A stretch of DNA of 64,000 nt, from NCBI RefSeq assembly GCF_000019785.1, contig NC_010524.1, positions 372,001 through 436,000 on the forward strand, given 5' to 3'. Origin of the DNA: Leptothrix cholodnii SP-6. Its GTDB lineage: Bacteria; Pseudomonadota; Gammaproteobacteria; Burkholderiales; Burkholderiaceae_C. The notes under the pieces are model-generated. The model saw only the letters and a list, made by a program, of their open reading frames with translations, had not been told where the DNA came from and searched no databases. This document shows positions 26,884 to 35,484 of this stretch, in pieces. Positions within the stretch are counted from its first letter, which is position 1; each line of letters opens with the position of its first letter. Both the position numbers and the translations under genes were made by a program.

Positions 26884-27822
26884 TCAGAACAGCACCATGC
26901 TGAGCTTGCGGCGGTACTGATCCAGCAGCGGATCGGCCGGCGCGACGGCGGTCTTGCCGGTGAGTTCCAGCGCGCCCTTGGCTTCTGCCGCCGCGGGCTT
27001 GGGTGCGGGCTTGGTCATCAGTTCGAGGATCGCCACGTAGGTCTTGCGCGCCAGGCCTTCCGACCAGGCCTTGTCGCGCATCAGGATCTCGAGCAGCTCG
27101 TCCATCGCGGCGGTCAGGTCCTGCTGCGCGAACAGCACCTGGGCGCGCTCGAAGCGGGCCGCGAAATCGCGCTTGTTGGCGGCGATGGCGGCGTCCAGCT
27201 CGGCCGCCGGGCGGGCCTGCTGCGCCGCTTCGCCGGCATCGAGCCAGGCGCCGAGCGCGGCCAGCCGGGTGTCGTGGAGCGCCTTGCTCGCCACCGGCTG
27301 ATAGGCCCGGCGCGCCTCGGCCAGCCGGTTCATCTGCAGCAGCAGCTTGATGTAGTCGTAGCGCGCGGCGTCGTTGGCCGGGTCGATCGCGACCGCCTCC
27401 TGCAGCTTGGCCAGCGCGGCGTCGGGGTTGTCCTCGGCCAGTTCGGCGGCCTCTTCGAGGTCGGCCTCGGCTTCGAGCGATTCGAGGCTGGGCACGTGCT
27501 TGTCGAGGAACTCGCGGATCTTGTCCTCGGGGATCGCGCCGACGAAGCCGTCGACCGGCTGGCCCTGCGAGAACATCACGCAGAACGGGATCGAGCGCAC
27601 GCCGAACATCTGGCTGAGCTGGCTCGAGATCTCGGGCACCTCGTCGCTGTTGAGCTTGGCGAGCACGAAGCGGCCTTCGTAGGCGGCCTCGAGCTTTTCG
27701 AGCACCGGGCCGAGCTGCTTGCACGGGCCGCACCAGGGCGCCCAGATGTCGAGCAGCACGGGCTGCTGCTGCGATCCATGGATCAGTTCGGATTCGAAGT
27801 TCTGGAGGGTGATATCGATCAT
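26884..27822 (-). CDS. cnoX: Thioredoxin-TPR protein CnoX/YbbN-like
   Basis: A 312-residue protein with an N-terminal thioredoxin fold (about 5-110) and four TPR-like repeats (about 115-290). The active site is complete, WAPWCGPCK with the CGPC pair. This differs from E. coli CnoX/YbbN, where it is degenerate, and suggests real redox activity. Family members act as redox-protective co-chaperones handing substrates to GroEL and DnaK. The C-terminus ends in a 30-residue Ala/Lys linker and a short helix. ATG 27822 was chosen at the natural thioredoxin start (MIDITLQNF). It diverges from purE across 48 bp. Confidence 0.92.
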   Translation of the reverse strand: MIDITLQNFESELIHGSQQQPVLLDIWAPWCGPCKQLGPVLEKLEAAYEGRFVLAKLNSDEVPEISSQLSQMFGVRSIPFCVMFSQGQPVDGFVGAIPEDKIREFLDKHVPSLESLEAEADLEEAAELAEDNPDAALAKLQEAVAIDPANDAARYDYIKLLLQMNRLAEARRAYQPVASKALHDTRLAALGAWLDAGEAAQQARPAAELDAAIAANKRDFAARFERAQVLFAQQDLTAAMDELLEILMRDKAWSEGLARKTYVAILELMTKPAPKPAAAEAKGALELTGKTAVAPADPLLDQYRRKLSMVLF

Positions 27823-27870
27823 TGAGGTACCGCCTAAAATCGCGCTTTTGCCTTTTGCCCGGAGTCTGCA

Positions 27871-28365
27871 GTGAACAGCGCCTCGCCCGTGGTCGGCATC
27901 GTCATGGGTTCCAACAGCGATTGGGACACCATGCAGCATGCCGCGCAGATTCTCGCCGACTTCGGCGTGCCCTTCGAGGCGCGTGTCGTCTCGGCTCACC
28001 GCATGCCCGACGACATGTTCGCCTACGCCGAAAGCGCGCGTGGGCGCGGCCTGCAAGCCATCATCGCCGGTGCCGGCGGTGCCGCGCACCTGCCCGGCAT
28101 GCTGGCCGCCAAGACCACCGTGCCGGTGCTCGGCGTGCCGGTGGCGAGCAAGCACCTGCAGGGGGTCGACTCGCTGCATTCGATCGTGCAGATGCCCAAG
28201 GGCATCCCGGTCGCGACGTTTGCGATCGGCGTCGCCGGCGCCGCCAACGCGGCCTTGTTCGCGGTGGCGCAGCTGGCCAACCACGACGCCGCGCTGCTCG
28301 AAAAGCTCGAAGCCTTCCGGGTGCGCCAGACCGAGGTCGCCCGCGCCATGAAGCTGGGGGACTGA
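27871..28365 (+). CDS. purE: 5-(carboxyamino)imidazole ribonucleotide mutase
   Basis: Class I PurE converts N5-CAIR to CAIR. The 164-residue product carries [12 protein letters not shown] (phosphate-binding), [23 protein letters not shown], and [17 protein letters not shown], all family hallmarks. The start is GTG 27871 behind CCGGAGTCTGCA. Its stop and the purK start overlap (TGATG), so PurE and PurK, which act one after the other, are translationally coupled. Confidence 0.97.
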   Translation: MNSASPVVGIVMGSNSDWDTMQHAAQILADFGVPFEARVVSAHRMPDDMFAYAESARGRGLQAIIAGAGGAAHLPGMLAAKTTVPVLGVPVASKHLQGVDSLHSIVQMPKGIPVATFAIGVAGAANAALFAVAQLANHDAALLEKLEAFRVRQTEVARAMKLGD

Positions 28366-29585
28366 TGACGTCGACCTCCCACGTCATCCCGACCCTGCTG
28401 CCCGGCCAGGCCTCGCCGGCTGCGCCGCAGCGCCTGGCCACGCTCGGCGTGATGGGCGGCGGCCAGCTCGGGCGCATGTTCGTGCACGCCGCGCAGCAGC
28501 TCGGTTTCCGCACCGCGGTGCTCGAACCTGACGCCACCAGCCCGGCCGGCCTGGTCGCCCACGCGCATGTGGTGAGCGACTACCTCGACGCCGCCGGGCT
28601 CGATCGCCTGGCCGACGAGGCCGACGCCATCACCACCGAGTTCGAGAACGTGCCCGCCCAGGCGCTGCGCCAGCTCGCCTTGCGCCGGCCGGTGGCGCCC
28701 GCGGGTGACGTGGTCGCGGTCTGCCAGGACCGCGCCGCCGAGAAGGCGCATTTCGCCGCCAGCGGCGTGCCCTGCGCGCGCAACCACCTGATCGAGACCG
28801 AAGCCGACCTGGCTGCGGTCGACGCCGCGCTGCTGCCCGGCATCCTCAAGACCGCGCGCCTCGGTTACGACGGCAAGGGCCAGCGCCGCGTGTCTGACCG
28901 CGCCGAGCTGGCCGCCGCGTGGCGCGAGCTGCAAGGCGTGCCGTGCCTGCTCGAACAGATGTTGCCGCTGGCGCAGGAGCTGAGCGTGATCGTCGCCCGC
29001 TCGGCCACCGGCGAGCTGGTGCACCTGCCGGTGCAGCAGAACCTGCACCGCGACGGCATCCTCGCCGTCACCGTCGTGCCCGCGCCCGACATCGATGCCG
29101 CGACGCAGGCCGAAGCGGTGGCCGCGGCCGGCCGCATCGCGCACGAACTGGCCTACGTGGGCGTGCTCTGCATCGAGTTCTTCGTGCTCGCCGACGGCCG
29201 GCTGGTGGCCAACGAGATGGCGCCGCGGCCGCACAACTCCGGCCATCACAGCGTCGACAGCTGCGATATCTCGCAGTTCGAGCTGCAGGTGCGCACGCTC
29301 GCCGGCCTGCCGCTGGCCGAGCCGCGCCTGCATTCGAGCGCGGTGATGCTCAATCTGCTGGGCGACCTCTGGTTCGACGCCGCCGCGGGTGCCGATGCCG
29401 CCGAGCGCACGCCCGACTGGCGGCCGATCCTGGCGCTGCCCGGCGCGCACCTGCACCTGTACGGCAAGCAGTCGGCGCGGCGGGGCCGCAAGATGGGCCA
29501 CCTGACCTTCACCGCGGCCTCCCCGCAGGCCGCGCGTGATGTTGCCCTGCAGGCCGCGGCGCTGCTCGGCATCGAGCCGTTCTGA
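28365..29585 (+). CDS. purK: 5-(carboxyamino)imidazole ribonucleotide synthase
   Basis: PurK is an ATP-grasp enzyme that carboxylates AIR to N5-CAIR with bicarbonate and ATP, feeding PurE. The 406-residue product has MGGGQLGRM near residue 30, TTEFENVP, the ATP-grasp segment KTARLGYDGKGQ, EFFVLADGRLVANEMAPRP with the metal ligands, and HNSGHHS. The N-terminus carries about 20 residues before the core fold. Start ATG overlaps the purE stop. Confidence 0.97.
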   Translation: MTSTSHVIPTLLPGQASPAAPQRLATLGVMGGGQLGRMFVHAAQQLGFRTAVLEPDATSPAGLVAHAHVVSDYLDAAGLDRLADEADAITTEFENVPAQALRQLALRRPVAPAGDVVAVCQDRAAEKAHFAASGVPCARNHLIETEADLAAVDAALLPGILKTARLGYDGKGQRRVSDRAELAAAWRELQGVPCLLEQMLPLAQELSVIVARSATGELVHLPVQQNLHRDGILAVTVVPAPDIDAATQAEAVAAAGRIAHELAYVGVLCIEFFVLADGRLVANEMAPRPHNSGHHSVDSCDISQFELQVRTLAGLPLAEPRLHSSAVMLNLLGDLWFDAAAGADAAERTPDWRPILALPGAHLHLYGKQSARRGRKMGHLTFTAASPQAARDVALQAAALLGIEPF

Positions 29586-29599
29586 GTCGGGTCGATCCG

Positions 29600-30640
29600 A
29601 TGCCGCAACGCCTGCAGACCCGCACCGAAGCCGAAACCGCCGCCGCGGTGGCCTTGGCCGCGCAGCGCCTGGCCGCGGGCGAACTGGTCGCCTTTCCGAC
29701 CGAAACCGTCTACGGCCTGGGCGCACGTGCCGACGACGCCGACGCGGTGGTCAAGATCTTCGCCGCCAAGGGCCGGCCGAGCGATCACCCGCTGATCGTG
29801 CACGTCGCCGACGCGGCGTCGGCGCTGGCCTTCGCGGCCGAGCTGCCGCCGGTGGCGCGCCGCCTGATGGACGCCTTCTGGCCCGGCCCGCTGAGCCTGG
29901 TCGTGCCGCGCCGTGCCGATGTGGCGGCGGCGGCGGCCGGCGGGCAATCGAGCGTCGGCCTGCGCTGCCCGGCGCATCCGGTCGCGCAGGCCTTGCTGCG
30001 CGCCGCCGCTGCGGCCGGCGTGCCGGGCGTGGCGGCACCGAGCGCCAACCGCTTCGGCCGCGTCAGCCCGACCCGCGCCGCCCACGTGATCGACGAGTTC
30101 GCCGACCTGGCCGACCTGCCGGTGCTCGACGGCGGCGACTGCGAGCTGGGCATCGAGTCGGCCATCGTCGACTGCACGCGCGGCTACCCGGTGCTGCTGC
30201 GCCCCGGTTGCCTGGGCGCCGCGCAGATCGAGGCCGCGGCCGGCGAGCCGCTGCGCTCGCGCGACGAGCAGGCGCCACGCGCATCGGGCACGCTCGAAGC
30301 CCATTACGCGCCGCGCGCCAAGGTGCGCCTGATGGATCGCCAGCAGATCCAGACCGCCCTGCAGGTGCTGCACGGCAGTTTGCCGGCCGGTAAAGCTGCC
30401 AGGGCCGCCGCGCCGGGGCTGACACTGGCGGTATATTCGCGCGGCCCGCGACCGGCCTCCCAGCCGGGCGTGCTCTGGCGCACGATGCCCGCTGATGCGG
30501 GGGCCGCGGCGCACGAGTTGTTTGGTGTGCTGCGCGAGCTCGATGACGCGCTCGTGCAGCTGATCTGGGTCGAGCAGCCGCCGTCCGAGCCCGCCTGGGA
30601 CGGCGTGCGCGATCGGCTCCAGCGCGCCTCGGCGGCCTGA
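29600..30640 (+). CDS. sua5: L-threonylcarbamoyladenylate synthase, Sua5 type
   Basis: This enzyme makes threonylcarbamoyl-AMP from threonine, bicarbonate and ATP, the first step of t6A tRNA modification. The 346-residue product has the YrdC fold (about 10-205) with PTETVYGLGA, KIFAAKGRPSDHPLI and APSANRFGRVSPTRA. The extra C-terminal Sua5 domain (about 235-340) after the linker segment SGTLEAHYAPRA distinguishes it from the short TsaC. The partner gene tsaB is also in this window at 33334. The gene follows purK by 14 bp and is probably co-transcribed with it. Confidence 0.95.
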   Translation: MPQRLQTRTEAETAAAVALAAQRLAAGELVAFPTETVYGLGARADDADAVVKIFAAKGRPSDHPLIVHVADAASALAFAAELPPVARRLMDAFWPGPLSLVVPRRADVAAAAAGGQSSVGLRCPAHPVAQALLRAAAAAGVPGVAAPSANRFGRVSPTRAAHVIDEFADLADLPVLDGGDCELGIESAIVDCTRGYPVLLRPGCLGAAQIEAAAGEPLRSRDEQAPRASGTLEAHYAPRAKVRLMDRQQIQTALQVLHGSLPAGKAARAAAPGLTLAVYSRGPRPASQPGVLWRTMPADAGAAAHELFGVLRELDDALVQLIWVEQPPSEPAWDGVRDRLQRASAA

Positions 30641-30689
30641 GCCAGGCCCCCGATCCGCCGTCGCCGTTACCCGTTCTTGTGGAGACTTG

Positions 30690-31679
30690 ATGAGTCCGTT
30701 GCCCCTGTTCGCGCGCGCCCTGCGCTGCGCTGCCGCCGTTTTTGCGTTCACGGTCCTGCTGTCGGGCTGCGACAGTTCCAGCCGGATCGAGGACTACGTG
30801 CCCACGCGGGTGATCTCGTTCGGCGACGAGCTGAGCCTGATCAAGGGCGACGGCAGCAAGTACACGATCAACGGCTTCACCAGCGGCACGACCACGCGCG
30901 ATTGCACCGTCAATCCGGTCTGGAACCAGTCGCTGGCCAGCAACTTCGGTCTGGCCTTCCCGGCCTGCAAGCCGGCCACCCTTGCGATAGCCAACGGGTC
31001 GATGAATGCGGTCCAGGGCGTCAGCGTCGCCGGGGTCGAGACGCAGGTGAATGCGGTCGCGAGCAGCGAATTCGTGCCGTCGACGCTGGTCACGATCCAG
31101 GGCGGCATGTGGGACGTCATCAGCGCCTACAACACCTACAAGACCAACGCGAACCGCGATGCGGCCTTCGTGCTGGTGCGCGCCGCAGGGGCCCAGCTGG
31201 CCGGCCTGGTCAACCGGATCGCCAACAACGGTGCGGGCGCCCGCGTGCTCTACGCCACCGTGCCGGACCTGGGTTATTCACCGTTGGCCATCACGGAGCA
31301 GGCTGCAGCGGGCACCTGCGTGGTCGACTGCCGGCAGTTCCTGATCGACCTGTCGGCGGCCTTCAACGAGTCCTTGCGCGTCAACGTGCTCAACGACGGC
31401 CGCTACGCCGGCCTGGTGGCGTTCGACGACATGCTGCGTTCGATGGCCAATCCGACCATCCGCACGACGGTCTACGGCTTGATCAACACCGATGCCGCCA
31501 CCTCGGTGGCCGCCTGCACCAACCCCGACACCAGCCTCTGCGACACGACGACGCTGGTCCCCGAACTGGCCGGTTCCGCCACCGGCTACCTGTGGGCCAG
31601 CGACCGCCTGCCGGGGCCGAACTGGCATTCACGGGTGGCGGGCGTGGCCATCACCCGCGCGCGCAACAACCCGTTCTGA
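30690..31679 (+). CDS. Lipoprotein resembling an SGNH/GDSL hydrolase but lacking the serine
   Basis: A 329-residue lipoprotein. The signal peptide has lipobox LLSGC, and the lipidated Cys is near residue 30. Block I, expected as FGDSLSD in GDSL esterases, reads SFGDELSLI, so the nucleophilic serine is replaced by Glu. A GGMWD-like segment (IQGGMWDVISAYN) and a late D...H region (WASDRLPGPNWHS) recall blocks III-V. The fold is therefore probably SGNH-like, but standard ester hydrolysis is doubtful. Several cysteine pairs suggest disulfides outside the cytoplasm. It lies alone after sua5, convergent with dacB. ATG 30690 has GGAGA in front. Membership in the fold is inferred from short motifs only. 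Confidence 0.68.
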   Translation: MSPLPLFARALRCAAAVFAFTVLLSGCDSSSRIEDYVPTRVISFGDELSLIKGDGSKYTINGFTSGTTTRDCTVNPVWNQSLASNFGLAFPACKPATLAIANGSMNAVQGVSVAGVETQVNAVASSEFVPSTLVTIQGGMWDVISAYNTYKTNANRDAAFVLVRAAGAQLAGLVNRIANNGAGARVLYATVPDLGYSPLAITEQAAAGTCVVDCRQFLIDLSAAFNESLRVNVLNDGRYAGLVAFDDMLRSMANPTIRTTVYGLINTDAATSVAACTNPDTSLCDTTTLVPELAGSATGYLWASDRLPGPNWHSRVAGVAITRARNNPF

Positions 31680-31689
31680 CGCATCGACC

Positions 31690-31711
31690 GGCGCGTCCGT
31701 CCGGACGCGCC
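31690..31711. terminator. Perfect inverted repeat between convergent genes
   Basis: GGCGCGTCCG (31690-31699) and CGGACGCGCC (31702-31711) are exact complements with a 2-base centre. The repeat occupies most of the 35-bp gap between the lipoprotein gene and dacB, both of which end here. There is no T-run on either side, so this is a likely bidirectional stop or 3'-end protector rather than a classical intrinsic terminator. Confidence 0.5.
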
Positions 31712-31714
31712 CGC

Positions 31715-33214
31715 TCATCGCGGCGCGGTGGGTTCCTCGACACTCCAGCGCAGCACCGCATCCAGCACCTGGCGCGCGCCGTCTCGGCTGGCCTGCGGGT
31801 GATTGAGCATCGCGACCACCACCTGGCGCTGACCGTCCGCGCCGTGCACCACGCCCGCGATCGCGGCCACGTTGGCCAGCGAGCCGGTCTTCAGGTGCGC
31901 CCGGCCGGCCACTGAAAACGCCCGGCGCGCCGTGCCTTCGCCCGCCAGCGGCAACGAGCCGAGCAGGTCGGGCATCCACGGCTGGCGCCACGACCACTGC
32001 AGCCAGCGGCCCAGGCAGCGCGGCGTGATGCGTTCGTCGCGCGACAGGCCCGAGCCGTTGTCGAGCCGCAGCTCGGCGCTGTCGCAGCCGACCGCGCCGA
32101 GCAGGTTGGCCACGGGCTGGCGTGCTGCCTCGAACGTGGCCGGCAGCTGCGGGCTCAGCGCCAGCAGCATCTGCTGGGCGATCTGGTTGTTGCTGTGCAG
32201 GTTCATGTCGCGCATGACCTCGGCCAGCGGCGGCGACAGGAATGCGGCGGTCTCGGGCAGGCCGGCCGGCACCAGGCCCTCGCGCACGCGGCCCTGCAGG
32301 CGCCCGCCGAGGGCGCGCCATTGCGCCTCGATCACGCGGGCGGCGTAGCTGGCGGGCTCGTTGTAGGCGATTGGCCAGTTGCGTTCGCCACAGGCCAGCG
32401 GGTAGCTGCCGGTCAGGCGCCAGCGCTGCGGCGAACTGAAATCCGCCTGCAGGCCGGCACGCCAGTCGTTGCAGGGCCCGTCGCTCAGTCGCACGCTGTC
32501 GGGCGGTGTCCAGCCGGCGAGCGCCGGCTCGGCGCTGACGCTGGCGACACCGCGGGCCGGATCGGGACGAAAGCCCAGCGTGATGCTCTTGTAGTTGACC
32601 AGCAGCGCGTCGGGTCGCACGTTGTACGGCTTGAGCGGCTCGCCGTCGAAGGCGGCCGGGTCGATCTCGGGCAGCGCGTATGCGCTGCGGTCGAGCACGA
32701 TGTCGCCGCGGATCTCGTCGATGCCGAGCTGCTGCACCTGGCGCAGCAGCAGCCACAGCCGCTCGGGCACCAGTTTCGGGTCGCCGCCGCCCTTGATGTG
32801 GAGCGAGCCGGCCAGCACGCCCTGCCGAGGCGTGCCGTCGAGGTGGAGGGTGGTGTGCCATTGAAAGCTGCGGCCGAGCTGCTGCAGCGCCGCCGCCGAG
32901 GTCACCAGCTTCATCAGCGAGGCCGGATGCGCCAGCTGCCCGGCCTGGTGGCTCAGGCGCGCCTCGCCGCCGCCGGCCGGGGCGATCCACAGGTAGAGGC
33001 TGTCGGCGGGCAGCTGGGCCTGCGCCAGCGCGGTGCGGATCGTCGTGGGCAGCGGCGTGCCCGGCTGGCCCGCCGGCGGCACCTGCGCGCCTGCGGAGGG
33101 TGCGCCGGTGCCGCCGGCCAGCAGCATCAGGCCGCACATGGCCCGCAGCGACGGCCCCGGCGGCAGACCGAGCAACGGTGGACGAGACGGGAACCGGTTC
33201 GGCAAGGCAGGCAT
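31715..33214 (-). CDS. dacB: D-alanyl-D-alanine carboxypeptidase/endopeptidase (PBP4)
   Basis: PBP4 trims and opens peptidoglycan cross-links in the periplasm. The 499-residue product has an N-terminal hydrophobic export signal (about 25-45), then the peptidase S13 domain with all three active-site motifs: SxxK in PASLMKLV, SxN in LHSNNQIAQQ, and KTG in LKTGSLANVAAIAG. The large S13 insertion between the first two motifs (about 100-330) is present. ATG 33214 was chosen because it places the signal sensibly; the frame is open 24 codons upstream. It diverges from tsaB across 119 bp. Confidence 0.94.
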   Translation of the reverse strand: MPALPNRFPSRPPLLGLPPGPSLRAMCGLMLLAGGTGAPSAGAQVPPAGQPGTPLPTTIRTALAQAQLPADSLYLWIAPAGGGEARLSHQAGQLAHPASLMKLVTSAAALQQLGRSFQWHTTLHLDGTPRQGVLAGSLHIKGGGDPKLVPERLWLLLRQVQQLGIDEIRGDIVLDRSAYALPEIDPAAFDGEPLKPYNVRPDALLVNYKSITLGFRPDPARGVASVSAEPALAGWTPPDSVRLSDGPCNDWRAGLQADFSSPQRWRLTGSYPLACGERNWPIAYNEPASYAARVIEAQWRALGGRLQGRVREGLVPAGLPETAAFLSPPLAEVMRDMNLHSNNQIAQQMLLALSPQLPATFEAARQPVANLLGAVGCDSAELRLDNGSGLSRDERITPRCLGRWLQWSWRQPWMPDLLGSLPLAGEGTARRAFSVAGRAHLKTGSLANVAAIAGVVHGADGQRQVVVAMLNHPQASRDGARQVLDAVLRWSVEEPTAPR

Positions 33215-33333
33215 CGGGCGCAAGGTGGAGGGCAGGGCGCGGCAGTATCCCCGGCCTGCGCCGCGTGCGCGGCTGCCCCGCTGCACGAGGGGCGGCCGTT
33301 ACACTGAAAGCGCCTTTCGCCGCCCAGGAAACC

Positions 33334-34080
33334 ATGTCGTCGCCCCGACTGCTCGCCCTCGATACCGCCACCGAAACCCTGCACCTGGCCCTCGTGCAGG
33401 GGGATCAGGTGCTGACCCGCGCACTGCCGGGCGGGGCACAGTCGTCGGCCCTGCTGCTGCCGGCGGTGGCCGAGCTGCTGGCGCAGGCCGGCTGGACGCT
33501 CGCGCAGCTCGATGCCGTCGCCTTCGGCCGCGGGCCGGGCGCCTTCACGGGGCTGCGCAGCGCCTGCTCGGTCAGCCAGGGGCTGGCGCTCGGGCTGGAT
33601 CGGCCGCTGATCGCGCTCGACACGCTGGCGGCGGTGGCCGAGGCGGCATTCCAGCGCGGCGCCGGCGCGCAGGTGTGGGCTCTGCTCGACGCCCGCATGG
33701 GCGAGATCTACGCGGCGCCCTGGCGTCGCATCGGGCCCGGCCACTGGGCGGCGCCCGACGATCTGGCCGCGGGTGTTGATCCGGCGCCGTGCCTGTACAC
33801 GCCGGCCGCCCTGCTGCGGGCGATCGAGGCCGCCCCGGCCGATCTGGCCGGCCCCGGGCTCGACGCCCATGCCGATGCGCTGGCCGCCGCGCCCGGCCGC
33901 CGCTTGGCCGCGGCGCTGCCCGACGGCGCGGCGCTGGCGGTGCTGGCGCGTGCGGCGCATGCCCGCGGCGCATGGATCGATCCGGCGCTGGCGCTGCCGC
34001 TCTATGTGCGCGACAAGGTCGCGCAGACCACCGTCGAGCGCGGCCTGGCTCGCCAGGCGGCCGCGTCGTCGGCGGCGTGA
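33334..34080 (+). CDS. tsaB: tRNA threonylcarbamoyladenosine biosynthesis protein TsaB
   Basis: TsaB is the non-catalytic partner of TsaD and TsaE in t6A modification of ANN-decoding tRNAs. The 248-residue product has the ASKHA-fold N-terminus LLALDTATETLHLAL, the motif VAFGRGPGAFTGLRSACS, LIALDTLAAVA and VWALLDARMGEIYAA. Length is normal. It is followed by rimI (7 bp gap), a pairing seen in many bacteria. A TACACT -10-like element is about 30 bp upstream at 33300. Confidence 0.95.
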   Translation: MSSPRLLALDTATETLHLALVQGDQVLTRALPGGAQSSALLLPAVAELLAQAGWTLAQLDAVAFGRGPGAFTGLRSACSVSQGLALGLDRPLIALDTLAAVAEAAFQRGAGAQVWALLDARMGEIYAAPWRRIGPGHWAAPDDLAAGVDPAPCLYTPAALLRAIEAAPADLAGPGLDAHADALAAAPGRRLAAALPDGAALAVLARAAHARGAWIDPALALPLYVRDKVAQTTVERGLARQAAASSAA

Positions 34081-34087
34081 GGGGCCG

Positions 34088-34594
34088 ATGAGCGCCCGCG
34101 CCTCGAACTGGCCCGCCGCGCCGATCCTGCGCAGCATCGGCATCGAACACCTCGACCAGGTGATGGCGATCGAGCTGCAGGCCTACCCGTTCCCGTGGAG
34201 CCGCGGCAATTTCGTCGACGCGCTGGCGGCCGGGTATCTGGCCCAGTGCCTGCAGGCGCCGAGCGGCGAGCTGCTGGCCTACCAGTTCGCGATGGCCGGG
34301 TTCGAGGAGTGGCATCTGCTGAACCTGACGGTCGCGCCGGCGCATCAGGGCCAGGGCCACGGCCTGCGCCTGCTCGACACCCTGGCGCAGCACACGCGCG
34401 CGACCGGCGCGCATTTCCTGTGGCTGGAGGTGCGGCCGAGCAACCTGCGGGCGCGCGCGCTCTATCACCGCTTCGGTTTCGAGCAGATCGGCTTGCGCCG
34501 CGCCTATTACCCCGATACCGGCGGGCGCCGCGAAGACGCGCTGGTGCTGCGCTGGCGCGCGGGTGCTGCGGAGGCTGCCGATGCCGTGGACTGA
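34088..34594 (+). CDS. rimI: Ribosomal protein S18-alanine N-acetyltransferase
   Basis: A GNAT acetyltransferase of 168 residues. It has YPFPWSRGNF near the N-terminus (RimI-type AYPFPW), LLNLTVAPAHQGQGHG with the acetyl-CoA loop, and LEVRPSNLRARALYHRFGFEQIGLRRAYYPD, a stretch typical of RimI; I quote the last piece only as evidence of order. In E. coli the enzyme acetylates the N-terminal alanine of S18. It lies between tsaB and the uracil-DNA glycosylase, and its last 14 bases overlap the latter. Confidence 0.93.
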   Translation: MSARASNWPAAPILRSIGIEHLDQVMAIELQAYPFPWSRGNFVDALAAGYLAQCLQAPSGELLAYQFAMAGFEEWHLLNLTVAPAHQGQGHGLRLLDTLAQHTRATGAHFLWLEVRPSNLRARALYHRFGFEQIGLRRAYYPDTGGRREDALVLRWRAGAAEAADAVD

Positions 34595-35465
34595 ACGCCA
34601 GCGGGCGATGCTCGGCGAGATCGGCATCCGGCTGTGGCCGTCGCCGCAGGCCGGGGCCGCTGAAACGCCGGCCGCGCCGCCGGCTGCCGTGCCGGTGGTG
34701 CCCGTCGCCCGATCGCTGGCCCAGCCGGCGCCGGGCTTGGCCGTGCCCACGGCGGCCAACCCTGCGCCGAGTGCGACCGCACCGCCGCCATCCGTTGTCC
34801 GTCCGCGAGTCGACCCCGCACCGGCCGCACCGGCCGCACCGCTGGCCCGGCCCGGCGGCCTGATCCAGGCTGCGCCGGCCGGCGCGGTGTCGGCGCTGGA
34901 CTGGCCCGAGCTGCAGGCGGTGGTCGAGGCCTGCCGGGCCTGCGGCTTGTGCGAGAGCCGGCGCCAGACCGTGTTCGGCGTCGGCCATCACCAGGCGCAC
35001 TGGATGCTGGTCGGCGAGGCGCCGGGCGAGCAGGAGGATCTGCAGGGCGAGCCCTTTGTCGGCAAGGCCGGCCAGCTGCTCGACAACATGCTGCGTGCGG
35101 TCGGCCTGACCCGCGAGCAGGCCGAGCCGGCGCGGCAGGTCTACATCGCCAACGTCCTGAAGTGCCGTCCGCCCGGTAACCGCAACCCCGATCCGCAGGA
35201 GGTGCAGCGCTGCGAGCCTTTCCTGCAACGCCAGGTCGAGCTGGTGCGCCCGCGCCTGATCCTGGCGATGGGGCGGTTCGCGGTGCAGTCGCTGCTCAAG
35301 ACCTCGGAGCCGATCGGCCGCCTGCGTGGCAAGTCGCATCACTACCACGGCGTGCCGGTGGTGGTGACCTATCACCCGGCCTATCTGCTGCGCAACCCGC
35401 TCGACAAGGCGCGCGCCTGGGAAGACCTCTGCCTGGCGCGTGAGCTGATCCAGGCCGCGGCCTAG
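34581..35465 (+). CDS. Family 4 uracil-DNA glycosylase (Fe-S type)
   Basis: This enzyme removes uracil from DNA. The 294-residue product has an Ala/Pro-rich N-terminal part (about 25-90) and the family 4 catalytic domain (about 105-290) with CRACGLC (Fe-S cysteines), GEAPGEQEDLQGEPFVGKAGQ, IANVLKCRPPGNRNP with a further cysteine, and HPAYLLRNP. The long linker ahead of the domain is common in proteobacterial members often labelled DNA polymerase-related. ATG 34581 has GAGG ten bases upstream and overlaps the rimI end. It ends 19 bp before the convergent corA. Confidence 0.92.
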   Translation: MPWTERQRAMLGEIGIRLWPSPQAGAAETPAAPPAAVPVVPVARSLAQPAPGLAVPTAANPAPSATAPPPSVVRPRVDPAPAAPAAPLARPGGLIQAAPAGAVSALDWPELQAVVEACRACGLCESRRQTVFGVGHHQAHWMLVGEAPGEQEDLQGEPFVGKAGQLLDNMLRAVGLTREQAEPARQVYIANVLKCRPPGNRNPDPQEVQRCEPFLQRQVELVRPRLILAMGRFAVQSLLKTSEPIGRLRGKSHHYHGVPVVVTYHPAYLLRNPLDKARAWEDLCLARELIQAAA

Positions 35466-35484
35466 CGTGCGCGCCGCACGCGCT

